A stretch of DNA of 11,548 bases, from assembly GCA_019307645.1 (NCBI GenBank), contig JAFDJF010000017.1, positions 1 through 11,548 on the forward strand, in the 5' to 3' direction. Under the pieces are notes generated by a model, which was not told the origin of the DNA, made no database searches, and was given only the letters and a program-made list of their open reading frames with translations. The position numbers and the translations under genes are program-made. Shown here one piece after another: positions 1-6,914 of this stretch. How positions within the stretch are numbered: the first letter of the stretch is position 1; the number at the start of each line of letters is the position of its first letter. The DNA comes from Deltaproteobacteria bacterium (GTDB lineage: Bacteria; Desulfobacterota; DSM-4660; Desulfatiglandales; Desulfatiglandaceae).

Positions 1-1
1 T

Positions 2-61
2 ATAGCCCTTGCCGGCGATGTAATCCCTAACGTCAATGTCAAAAACTTAAAGATTTTTTAA
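2..61 (+). CDS. possible C-terminal end of an unidentified gene (partial)
   Basis: An open frame runs from the window edge for 19 codons to a TAA at 59-61 and would end in NVNVKNLKIF. The composition (GDVIPNVNVKNLKIF) reads like an ordinary protein C-terminus, and the repeat-rich non-coding stretch begins directly after the stop, which fits a gene end. Nothing in such a short piece identifies a family. If real, it is the only plus-strand gene in the window and is convergent with the clc gene. It could also be a chance open frame. Confidence 0.35.
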   Translation: MALAGDVIPNVNVKNLKIF

Positions 62-166
62 ATTGCACCATTAGACTTTACTTCCATGTAAAGAGAAATT
101 GAACAGTCGAATAGTGAATCACAAGTGACGAGTGACGAAGGATGGAATTGCTTCGCCATATTTATC

Positions 167-257
167 TTATATGATTGACAAAAAGTCCTTCCTTCGTCAT
201 TCGGAATCCTCTCCGAGGCGTAGGCTCTACGAGCCGGAGGCATGTATTCGATATTCG
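167..257. repeat. dispersed repeat, copy 1 (with internal hairpin insert)
   Basis: Positions 167-207 match 8197-8237 at 36 of 41 bases; the shared core includes CCTTCCTTCGT and ATTCGGAAT. A second block, 241-257, matches 8239-8255 at 16 of 17 bases around ATCGATATTCG or TTCGATATTCG. Here the two blocks are separated by about 33 bases, including a dyad (CTCC ... GTAG GCT CTAC ... GGAG, near 209-239) that is absent from the other copy. The element encodes nothing recognisable. The two copies lie about 8 kb apart in intergenic DNA, which suggests a non-autonomous dispersed repeat family. Confidence 0.6.
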
Positions 258-500
258 ATTGTTCAAATTTTCGCGCATGACCGGAAAGGGTGAAGTAACG
301 CCATGGCGTGATTTCGCAGGCTCAACTGATCTCATTACCCGCGAACCCGTGACAACGCAGGTCGAAGATCCCGCTCATCGGAGAGATGGGATATCCTCGG
401 CTTTCCCATCGGGTAAATAATGTGGCTGTTTTGACTGCTTTCAGGATGTCACTTGGGATGAATTCCAGTAGGGAAAGAAGAATTTATAACAATTAAAACC

Positions 501-650
501 TGAACATCGAACGTCCAACATCGAACGTCGAACCGTGGTGCGCCTTTGGCGGACAATTATAAATAAACGGCCCTTAACTGTTTGCTCAAACAGCTGAAAG
601 CGACAACCTTATTCGACGTTGGACGTTCAATGTTCGATGTTGGACGGTCA
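501..650. repeat. inverted repeat of TCGAACGTCCAACA-type units
   Basis: The left arm (501-533) is built from alternating 'CATCGAAC' and 'GTCCAACA' units. The right arm (612-650) is the same unit type in reverse orientation; the 14-mer GTCCAACATCGAAC occurs in the left arm and exactly in the reverse complement of the right arm. Between the arms are two perfect small hairpins, CGCC-TTT-GGCG (541-551) and CTGTTTG-CT-CAAACAG (578-593). Similar short TCGAACGT-type intergenic repeats are, from memory, common in deltaproteobacterial genomes. Transcribed read-through from clc would fold into a long stem here. Confidence 0.6.
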
Positions 651-775
651 TCTTTTGACTTTCGTCCGATGTCTTTGTTTTTCAGCTCATCGCTTTATAA
701 CCTTGACTGTCGGAGCGAAGCGTAGATCCCGTCTGAAGCGAAAGCGGGAAACCGTGAACCTTACAACCTGAGCAG

Positions 776-2536
776 TTATGTTTTTTCAAAAAGGGATTTT
801 TTTGTTATCGCCCTGTTGTAAGCACCAATGATATCACTGCTGGTCAAAATCCCGACCAGCCGTAAAGGATCATCCGGAGATACGACGGGCAAAACTGCAA
901 AATCCTTAAGAGTGATCTTTTCCAGAGCGTCGTAAAGGTTATCGTCATGCGACACCGTAATAACATCCAGGGTTGCGAGGTCTTTGGCAACCACAAGATC
1001 TTTAAGGTTTTCATCGAAGGCTGCGTTACGATAATCCATGAATGATAGAATTCCAGTAAGATGATTTTCTTCGCCGACGATAGGAAAACTGTTGTACTTG
1101 CTTTTTATTATTTTTTCAGTTACTTGTCCCAGGCTCAGATTCTCAGGCATGGTTTCCGGCTTCGGATTCATCACATCCTTTACAGGGATCGATCTTAAAA
1201 CATTGACCTCCTTTCCCGCCCGGATGTTTACGCCCTGCCTCCCCAGTTTTAAGGTATAGATGGAGTCCTTCAAAAACTGGCCGCTTGCCAGGTTGCTTAT
1301 GATGCAGGCAATCATGAGAGGAAGTATGATTTGATAATTACCGGTCATCTCAAAAAGGATCAATATGGCACTTAACGGGCCATGAGTGGTACCTGCTACC
1401 ACCGCTCCCATACCGACAATGCTGTAAGCTCCGGGGGAGGCCGTCACTGCGGGAAGAATGCGATGGGCAACGGATCCGAAAAAACCACCTGCCATGGCTC
1501 CCACGAAGAGTGAAGGGGCAAAGATGCCGCCTGAACCTCCTGAGCCGATGGTAATGGATGTGGCCACAATTTTACACAGGACCAAAAGAATCATGAGCCA
1601 CCATGCCAGTTTCTGACCGAGAGCAAGGTCAATTCCGCCGTAACCCACACCCAGAATGTGTGGGAAATAGAGTGCCATAACACCCAGGATCAATCCCCCG
1701 AAAACAGCCTTAAGATATTCCGGGAATTTAAACGCATCGAACAAGTCTTCAATTTTATAAAGGCCTTTTGTAAAGGAGACGGCCACAACGGCGCAAAACA
1801 GGCCAAGGAGAGCATATATGGGGAGTTCCCAGGCGCTTACAAGTTCATAGTGCGGCACGATAAATGCCGGAACATCGCCCAGGAAATGTCGGCAAACGGC
1901 CGTAGCCACTACCGCGGAGATTACAATGGGGCTGAAGGTTGCCAGGGCAAAATCGCCCAATATAATTTCAAGAGCGAACATGCTTCCGGCTATGGGGGCA
2001 TTAAACGTAGCCGCTATGCCGGCGGCAGCGCCGCAACCAACGAGGATTTTCATCCGATCAGCCGAGACTCTCAGGACCTGCCCCAGGGTTGAACCAATGC
2101 CGGAGCCTATCTGAACAATGGGACCTTCCCTACCTACGGAGCCTCCGGTGCCGATACAGATGGCTGATGCGAAGGATTTTATGAGGACGATCCGCTTCCT
2201 TATCACCCCGTTTTTTAGGGCAACCGCCGCCATTACTTCGGGCACCCCATGCCCTTTGGCTTCTTTGGCAAGGAAGTAGACTAAAGGGCCGACTAACAGG
2301 CCTCCGGCCGCCGGAACCCACACCTTGCGATTCCATGGGAGCGACTGTACGACGTCGAGCAGGTTGCCTCCGGATCCATAAGCAATTGTCTGGACAAAAT
2401 CGATAAGATATCGAAAGCCGATTGCTCCAAAACCGCCGGCCAACCCCACAATGATAGCCAATATGCTCATTGTGACGTGTTCGTTGGTTCTAAAACGGGT
2501 GGGTATGGTGTGCTTTTGGGATGAGTCTCGGGTCAC
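776..2536 (-). CDS. CLC family chloride channel/antiporter with C-terminal CBS pair
   Basis: Integral inner-membrane anion channel or Cl-/H+ exchanger of the CLC family, 586 residues. The membrane domain spans roughly residues 20-425 and carries the family signatures GREGP (135-139, gating glutamate E137), GGIFAP (336-341) and NYQ (tyrosine Y401, equivalent to E. coli ClcA Y445). Two CBS domains follow at about 452-510 and 517-575, a cytosolic pair that in other CLCs binds nucleotides; E. coli ClcA lacks it. The anion-site motif is GHGVP (95-99) instead of GSGIP, and the proton-relay glutamate position (E203 in ClcA) is isoleucine I191, next to a retained E190. The GTG start at 2536 lacks an obvious ribosome binding site; an ATG at 2470 would drop 22 residues but also lacks one. 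The gene begins 37 bases after cpoB on the same strand, so read-through from the tol operon is likely. Channel versus exchanger cannot be settled from sequence. Confidence 0.92.
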   Translation of the reverse strand: MTRDSSQKHTIPTRFRTNEHVTMSILAIIVGLAGGFGAIGFRYLIDFVQTIAYGSGGNLLDVVQSLPWNRKVWVPAAGGLLVGPLVYFLAKEAKGHGVPEVMAAVALKNGVIRKRIVLIKSFASAICIGTGGSVGREGPIVQIGSGIGSTLGQVLRVSADRMKILVGCGAAAGIAATFNAPIAGSMFALEIILGDFALATFSPIVISAVVATAVCRHFLGDVPAFIVPHYELVSAWELPIYALLGLFCAVVAVSFTKGLYKIEDLFDAFKFPEYLKAVFGGLILGVMALYFPHILGVGYGGIDLALGQKLAWWLMILLVLCKIVATSITIGSGGSGGIFAPSLFVGAMAGGFFGSVAHRILPAVTASPGAYSIVGMGAVVAGTTHGPLSAILILFEMTGNYQIILPLMIACIISNLASGQFLKDSIYTLKLGRQGVNIRAGKEVNVLRSIPVKDVMNPKPETMPENLSLGQVTEKIIKSKYNSFPIVGEENHLTGILSFMDYRNAAFDENLKDLVVAKDLATLDVITVSHDDNLYDALEKITLKDFAVLPVVSPDDPLRLVGILTSSDIIGAYNRAITKKSLFEKT

Positions 2537-2573
2537 GTCTTTTTGGATGGGCTGGTTGACTTTAAAACTGGCG

Positions 2574-3407
2574 CTATTTTAGTGTGTTAAGCTTTGCCTC
2601 AGCAATCTTACTTTCGTCCGAATCAGGATATTTTTTTATGAGATTTTTCAGTACGATTTTTGCCGCGACATCGTCCTTTGCTTCAATAAAAGCCAGTGCC
2701 TGCTTGAGCATGGCATTGGGAACCTTGTTTCCTTCGGGATATGTTGTTATCACTTCATGATACGCCTGGATCGCCCGCTCATATTTTTTCAGGGCCAGGT
2801 ATGATTCCCCAATCCAGAATTGCGCATTGTCCGCCAGGTTGGACTTGGGGTAGATTTTTATGAGATTCTTAAACCCTGAAATGGCATCTTTATATTTCCC
2901 TTCATGGTAAGTTGCGAGGGCCTCCTGATACAGTGCTTTTTCAGGCGAGGCCAACGCCTCTTCCCGTACCGGAGGCTGCGGGGTTACCACGGCTGCTTTC
3001 CGGGGGACCCCTTTTGAGGGCTGTCTTTGGGTTGCGGGCTTTGGTTCCAGGTTTAGCTGCTTGTAAAGCTGTGCTACTTTTTCCTCCAGCCCGGCCAGGC
3101 GGGCATTCAGCATATCCTGTTCTAATGTGTCTCTTTCAACCGCATGTTTAGCCAAATGCCGGTTTTCTTCCAGAATGCCTGACAGTCGCTGCAGTTCCTG
3201 CCTGACAGTGTCTACTTCAGCCCCCACGTCGGCCTGCTTCTCGCGGACCCCTTCCAGTTTGTATACTTGTGAACTCAGGGTCTGGATTTGGCGGTTCAGA
3301 GCCACAATATCCTGCTGGGTGGCGATACAGGAGGAAAACAGGAGGAGAAAAACAAAGAAACATATCGGCACAGAAATTAGTTTATTACTCAAAATACGCT
3401 TCCCCAT
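2574..3407 (-). CDS. cpoB: Tol-Pal system protein CpoB/YbgF (lipoprotein form)
   Basis: Periplasmic partner of TolA that in E. coli coordinates outer-membrane constriction with PBP1B-dependent peptidoglycan synthesis. The 277-residue protein has a lipoprotein signal peptide ending in FSSC (lipid-modified C27), a long charged coiled coil (about 33-118) that would trimerise, a Pro/Lys/Gln-rich linker (about 121-155), and three TPR-like repeats (about 157-275, with A-x-F/Y...YP units ending near 187, 224 and 261). This is the standard YbgF arrangement and length. The lipobox is a difference from E. coli CpoB, which is a soluble periplasmic protein. The ATG at 3407 has only a weak upstream purine stretch (GTGAAAAG). 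The gene follows pal after a 124-base gap that contains a hairpin, and clc follows it closely. The family assignment is firm; the role is transferred from E. coli. Confidence 0.9.
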   Translation of the reverse strand: MGKRILSNKLISVPICFFVFLLLFSSCIATQQDIVALNRQIQTLSSQVYKLEGVREKQADVGAEVDTVRQELQRLSGILEENRHLAKHAVERDTLEQDMLNARLAGLEEKVAQLYKQLNLEPKPATQRQPSKGVPRKAAVVTPQPPVREEALASPEKALYQEALATYHEGKYKDAISGFKNLIKIYPKSNLADNAQFWIGESYLALKKYERAIQAYHEVITTYPEGNKVPNAMLKQALAFIEAKDDVAAKIVLKNLIKKYPDSDESKIAEAKLNTLK

Positions 3408-3462
3408 CTTTTCACATCACAATGAAGGATGGTCACGTAAAATGTCAGAAAACACCATTTCT

Positions 3463-3490
3463 CGTCATTCCGGCCTTCGCCGGAATGGCG
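3463..3490. repeat. CATTCCGGC palindromic repeat between pal and cpoB
   Basis: A near-perfect hairpin: CATTCCGGC (3466-3474), loop CTTC, GCCGGAATG (3479-3487), extended outward by CGT/GCG with one G-U pair. It lies in the pal-cpoB gap. It resembles the CATTCCGGCGAAGGCCGGAATG type of short palindrome scattered between genes in many proteobacteria. It has no downstream T-run on the minus strand, so it is more likely an mRNA-stability or attenuation element, or a passive repeat, than a true terminator. Confidence 0.6.
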
Positions 3491-3531
3491 ATTTATAGGT
3501 GTTTTTGACTTTTTACGGAACCATCAAGGGT

Positions 3532-4107
3532 TTACTTAATCAATGTAAACTCGGCGCGCCTGTTTTCTGCCCAAGCATCTTCCGTGCTTCTTGGATCGAT
3601 CGGTCTTTCTTCACCGTAACTGACGGTTGAAATACGGTCTCCGGAGAGCCCAAGGGCTGAAAGAAACTTTTGGGCTGAACGGGCCCTTCTTTCACCAAGG
3701 GCAAGATTGTATTCTATGGTACCCCTTTCATCACAATGGCCTGCAATGTCAACGGAATAGGAGGGGTTTGAGCGAAGCGCAGCCGCTATTTTCTTTAAGA
3801 TATCCCGGGCTTCGGAATTTAAGTCCGATCTGTCAAACCCAAAATAGATTTTTTCAGAAAATATGTCATCAGAGCTGACAACGTCTGTTGATTGTGCCTG
3901 AAGTTCCGCGAGCCTTTTTTGGCGTATCTCTTCGGCGTCTGTCAATTCTGAATCGGACTCAATTCCCACGGCTTCTTCGGTTACCGATACGTCATAGGGT
4001 GTTGTGGGTGAAACCTGAACCTGCTTTTTTGCACAGGCTGCCATCACGAAAAGGGTCAAACATACAACCGCCAGGACATTCAAGCCAGTGATCATTTTTT
4101 TTCTCAT
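3532..4107 (-). CDS. pal: peptidoglycan-associated lipoprotein Pal
   Basis: Outer-membrane lipoprotein that binds peptidoglycan and TolB and keeps the outer membrane attached during division. The 191-residue protein has a signal peptide with lipobox VMAAC (C25), a flexible acidic linker (about 30-80), and a C-terminal OmpA-type peptidoglycan-binding domain (about 84-190). The domain shows the hallmark run IAGHCDERGTIEYN (121-134) followed by LGERRA, and a terminal ENRRAEF, which includes the residues that contact meso-diaminopimelate in this family. The ATG start is supported by a strong AGGAGG at 4118-4123, ten bases upstream. The gene is 185 bases from tolB, an unusually wide gap for this operon that may hold a second promoter. 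Confidence 0.96.
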   Translation of the reverse strand: MRKKMITGLNVLAVVCLTLFVMAACAKKQVQVSPTTPYDVSVTEEAVGIESDSELTDAEEIRQKRLAELQAQSTDVVSSDDIFSEKIYFGFDRSDLNSEARDILKKIAAALRSNPSYSVDIAGHCDERGTIEYNLALGERRARSAQKFLSALGLSGDRISTVSYGEERPIDPRSTEDAWAENRRAEFTLIK

Positions 4108-4177
4108 TGTTCAATATCCTCCTGAAAGCTAAAGTTCATATTCAAAGCTGTCTTAATGATCAATTCCTTGCAGTGCT

Positions 4178-4207
4178 TATTTACTCTTAAACATTTCCCT
4201 TTTGCAA
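4178..4207 (-). promoter_or_regulatory. possible internal promoter for pal
   Basis: On the minus strand TTGCAA (4207-4202) is followed after 18 bases by TAAATA (4183-4178), a fair match to a sigma70-type -35/-10 pair, about 70 bases before the pal start. The AT-rich 185-base gap between tolB and pal is otherwise unexplained. E. coli also has an internal promoter serving pal and ybgF, which makes one here reasonable, but the match is only moderate. Confidence 0.3.
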
Positions 4208-4292
4208 GAGAAAATGCGGGAGAGGTATGTGAAAAAAGTATTTAAATTTACCCTCTCAATAAGTTAAGGCAGCCGTTTCAAAACGCCCGTTT

Positions 4293-5630
4293 TTAAGGCG
4301 CCCAGGACGGAGAGGTGTGGTTTCCCGAGAACAAACTGATTTTCCTATGGTTTTTGCCATTGGCATTCATCATATACAGGCTATAGGAACCGTCTCTCTT
4401 TGCACTGAACACGATGTATCTTCCGTCGGGAGACCAGCAGGGGCCTTCATTTTTCCCCTGGTTTTCTGTCAGCCTTCTCAATCCACCGCCATTTGCATCC
4501 ATTGAAAAGATGTCAAGATTTCCGTTATTCCTGGATACAAAGGCAATTCGGTTCAGACGGGACCATGAGGGGGACGTATTGTACGTGCCGTTAAAGGTCA
4601 GCCGCTCAGTCTTTCCGGAGGCCGGATCAAGGACATAGATCTGTGGCGAACCGGATCGGTCCGACACAAACGCAAGCCTCTTTCCATCCGGAGAAAATGA
4701 GGGCGACACATCAATTCCCCAGTAAGTTGTCAGTCGTTTCAAAATCTTTCCGTTTAAATCAACCCTATATATGTCCGGATTTCCCTTACGGCTCATGGTC
4801 ATTGCGAGCGTCCTGCCCCCGGGCGCCCATGATACTCCCGAATTCAGCCCGGACCTCCCGGAGAGACGTTTTACTGAACCTGATGCAATATCTTTCAAAT
4901 AAAGCATGGGACCGCCTTCTTTATACGAGGTGTATGCTACTTTTTTCCCGTCAGGGGACAATCTCGGCAGGATGGCCAGGATCTTGTCCCTGGTTACTTG
5001 CCGCACATTATGCCCGTCATAGTCGCATACGTAGATCTCTTTGTGGCCTGAGGTGTCTGATATAAAGACCATGCGGGTCAGAAAAATTCCTGCATGTCCG
5101 GTTAGGGTTAAGATGATTTCATTTGAGAGCCGATGAACCAGATACCGGTAATTTTTTATGTCTCCCAGTGCCCTTTTGCCAAGGATCTGCCTGCCGGAAA
5201 AGACGTCGAACAGCCGTATCTCAACTTCCAGGCTGTTGCCGATACACGTATAACTGGTGTACAAAAGAAGTTCGGCACCAATTACAGACCAGTCCTTGAA
5301 ACGGATGTTGCCGGGCGTCAGCGTGTCTTCTTCTCCAACCAGAAAGGCCTCCTTGCCGATGCGGCTGAAATAGCCGCTGCAATCGAGGTCATTGGAAATG
5401 ACCGCCGTCAGCTTTGTAGCCAGTTCCTGGTGACGGTTTTGCTGGGTCAGGTTCTTAGTGTCCGGGATGGCAATCCGGAATTTCTGAATAGAAGGGGCAT
5501 TGATATCAATATAAATCCTGCCAAGGCTGCGCCCTGGAAAGAATAAAAGGACAAGAGAATGGATCACAAGCGCGAGTAACACAAGGTATGGGGCGCTTGT
5601 GCCAAAGGATGGTCCTGATTTTGAGAGCAT
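4293..5630 (-). CDS. tolB: Tol-Pal system beta-propeller protein TolB
   Basis: Periplasmic protein that binds Pal and, through its N-terminus, TolA, cycling between them to release and relocate Pal. The 445 residues comprise an N-terminal hydrophobic export signal (about 13-36), the TolB N-terminal alpha/beta domain (about 38-175; it starts IYIDINAP and contains DWSVIGAELLL), and a six-bladed propeller (about 180-445) built of PD40-type repeats. The blade motif SPDG is visible at 225-228, 313-316 and 400-403, with WAPGG at 268-272 and SPSW at 353-356 and 440-443. The length is normal for the family. The ATG is preceded by AGGAGG eleven bases upstream. It begins 28 bases after the tolA-like gene. 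The signal sequence has several alternative cleavage points, so the mature N-terminus that would carry the TolA box cannot be fixed. Confidence 0.95.
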   Translation of the reverse strand: MLSKSGPSFGTSAPYLVLLALVIHSLVLLFFPGRSLGRIYIDINAPSIQKFRIAIPDTKNLTQQNRHQELATKLTAVISNDLDCSGYFSRIGKEAFLVGEEDTLTPGNIRFKDWSVIGAELLLYTSYTCIGNSLEVEIRLFDVFSGRQILGKRALGDIKNYRYLVHRLSNEIILTLTGHAGIFLTRMVFISDTSGHKEIYVCDYDGHNVRQVTRDKILAILPRLSPDGKKVAYTSYKEGGPMLYLKDIASGSVKRLSGRSGLNSGVSWAPGGRTLAMTMSRKGNPDIYRVDLNGKILKRLTTYWGIDVSPSFSPDGKRLAFVSDRSGSPQIYVLDPASGKTERLTFNGTYNTSPSWSRLNRIAFVSRNNGNLDIFSMDANGGGLRRLTENQGKNEGPCWSPDGRYIVFSAKRDGSYSLYMMNANGKNHRKISLFSGNHTSPSWAP

Positions 5631-5658
5631 GGAAAAAGCGTCCTCCTGCGACCTCCGG

Positions 5659-6483
5659 CTATTGATTTTTCAGGTCGCTGAGATTGAAGTTGATTTCGAT
5701 TTCTTCATGGGTTTTTCTGTAGCTTTCAGGAAACGGGGGCAGGGGATCGGATCGTTTTAAGGCCTTTAAAACCGATTGATCAAATCCCTCATTCCCTGAA
5801 CTCTGAGTCACGACGGTTCTTAAAATGGTACCGTTCTTTTCGACTTTAAGTTCTACGACCGTAGACAGGAGTCTTGTGCTGTTCGGTCCCAGCAGGGCGA
5901 CGGGGTAGGACCAGTTACTGCAGACCCAATCCTTTATGTCGGCCTTGTATATTTCCATGATGATCCCATCTGTCGCAAACCTGCCCGTGGCCGCTGTCCC
6001 GGGGGTGTCCTCGGCGTTGGCTTCCAGCCTGGGAACCGCCGGATCAACCGGGTCCTTTTTGGCCTCTTTGATTTTCTTCTCGATCCTTGCCAGGGCCTCT
6101 TCTAAGAGCTTGGCAGAAGAGACTTCAGGAGGCTTGGTCTTTTTGGCTTCTACCTTTACGGTCCTCTTGGCGATGACAACCGGCTTTTCCTTCTTTTTCG
6201 CTCTGCTGATTCTTTTGGTGGGAGTGGCTTTTGCCGGAGCAGTCATCCCTTTTCCTTTCTTTGCCCGGGCTTTCGAGCTAATGCCCGGACGTTTCCCCTT
6301 GGGCATTTCCACCAGGTCGACATTATAGACAACGTCTCTGATTTTTCGGGTGCCCATGGGTTCCGGGACAAACAGGATTGTGGAAAAAACAGCCAGGTGG
6401 AGGACCAGGGACAGGATGATCATCTTGCGCCACTTTTGATCCAGTGATTTGTCGGATCCCGGATTAACCAGCAAGGCTTCCAT
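5659..6483 (-). CDS. tolA: TolA/TonB-like energy-transducing protein
   Basis: Inner-membrane-anchored protein that spans the periplasm and transmits TolQR motor force. The 274-residue protein has a short cytosolic N-terminus, one transmembrane helix (about 20-40, containing the S-x-x-L-H motif typical of TonB/TolA anchors), a Lys/Ala/Pro-rich extended region (about 60-150) with a short charged helix (about 125-143), and a TonB/TolA C-terminal domain (about 172-270). That domain contains the strand VVELKVEKNGTILRTVV, SSGNEGFDQSVLKAL and DPLPPFPESY. It is much shorter than E. coli TolA (421 residues) because the long helical domain II is reduced. Its place directly after tolR (5-base gap) and before tolB argues for TolA rather than a TonB of iron uptake. 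Confidence 0.85.
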   Translation of the reverse strand: MEALLVNPGSDKSLDQKWRKMIILSLVLHLAVFSTILFVPEPMGTRKIRDVVYNVDLVEMPKGKRPGISSKARAKKGKGMTAPAKATPTKRISRAKKKEKPVVIAKRTVKVEAKKTKPPEVSSAKLLEEALARIEKKIKEAKKDPVDPAVPRLEANAEDTPGTAATGRFATDGIIMEIYKADIKDWVCSNWSYPVALLGPNSTRLLSTVVELKVEKNGTILRTVVTQSSGNEGFDQSVLKALKRSDPLPPFPESYRKTHEEIEINFNLSDLKNQ

Positions 6484-6488
6484 GACAA

Positions 6489-6899
6489 TTAGTCCAAAGG
6501 TTCGGTGACCATTCCCAGTTTATCAATACCTGCCTTTTTGACCCTGGAAACCACTTTTATGACAAATCCGTAAGGCACGTCCTTGTCCGCCTTCAGGAGT
6601 AGTTCCTTTTCTCTTCTGTTCTCAAAAATCTTTTTTGTCTTGTTTTCCAGGTCGTCCAGTTTAATGCGGTGCGTTTCCAGAAAGATCTCCTTCTTTTTAT
6701 TGATCGTTATTATCAGAGGGTCTTCCTGTGTCTTGATGCGCTTGGCAGTGGTCTGAGGGAGATTGACCTCAACGCCCTGAATCATCATGGGGGCGGTGAC
6801 CATAAAAATGATGAGGAGCACCAGCATCACGTCCACAAACGGCGTGACATTGATATCCGACATCAGCTTCTTATCATCTCGTCTACGGGTCAATGACAT
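6489..6899 (-). CDS. tolR: TolR, ExbD/TolR family motor subunit
   Basis: Component of the TolQR proton-powered motor. The 136-residue protein has a short basic N-terminus, a single membrane helix (about 19-39) containing the conserved proton-carrying aspartate D23 in NVTPFVDVMLVLLIIFMV, and a periplasmic domain (about 43-135) ending in LLKADKDVPYGFVIKVVSRVKKAG, which is typical of ExbD/TolR. The length is standard. The ATG at 6899 has a modest AAAGG site at 6910-6914, ten bases upstream, lying right beside the end of the palindromic repeat that separates it from tolQ. Because of that 158-base interval it cannot be closely translationally coupled to tolQ as is usual. Confidence 0.95.
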   Translation of the reverse strand: MSLTRRRDDKKLMSDINVTPFVDVMLVLLIIFMVTAPMMIQGVEVNLPQTTAKRIKTQEDPLIITINKKKEIFLETHRIKLDDLENKTKKIFENRREKELLLKADKDVPYGFVIKVVSRVKKAGIDKLGMVTEPLD

Positions 6900-6914
6900 A
6901 AAAAGAGAACCTTT

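Larger units (their letters stand above)
62..775. other. gene-free repeat-rich intergenic region
   Basis: About 710 bases between the possible gene end at 61 and the clc stop codon at 776-778. I see no convincing coding frame. It contains a short repeat also found near 8200 (167-257), a 12-base perfect palindrome at 298-309 (ACGCCATGGCGT), an inverted repeat GATGGGA/TCCCATC at 385-391 and 404-410, and a long inverted pair of TCGAACGTCCAACA-type units (501-533 and 612-650) that encloses two smaller hairpins. No clear rho-independent terminator for clc is visible: the only GC-rich dyad near its stop (about 727-750) is weak and has no T-run. Confidence 0.7.

Noticed and set aside
501..533. CRISPR-like array of short repeats
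   Set aside because: The units are only about 8-14 bases, directly abutting without unique spacers, and no cas gene is nearby.
727..750. GC-rich dyad near the clc stop as a terminator
   Set aside because: The stem is only about four pairs with a long loop and lacks a T-run on the minus strand.
1658..2092. Plus-strand open frame of 144 codons inside clc
   Set aside because: It is entirely antisense to the well-supported CLC gene, has no family features and no ribosome binding site, and its composition mirrors the gene on the other strand.
4280..4294. AAAAC-GCCC-GTTTT dyad at the tolB stop as an intrinsic terminator
   Set aside because: It has a five-pair, mostly A-T stem, too weak to rely on, and pal and tolB are expected to be at least partly co-transcribed.
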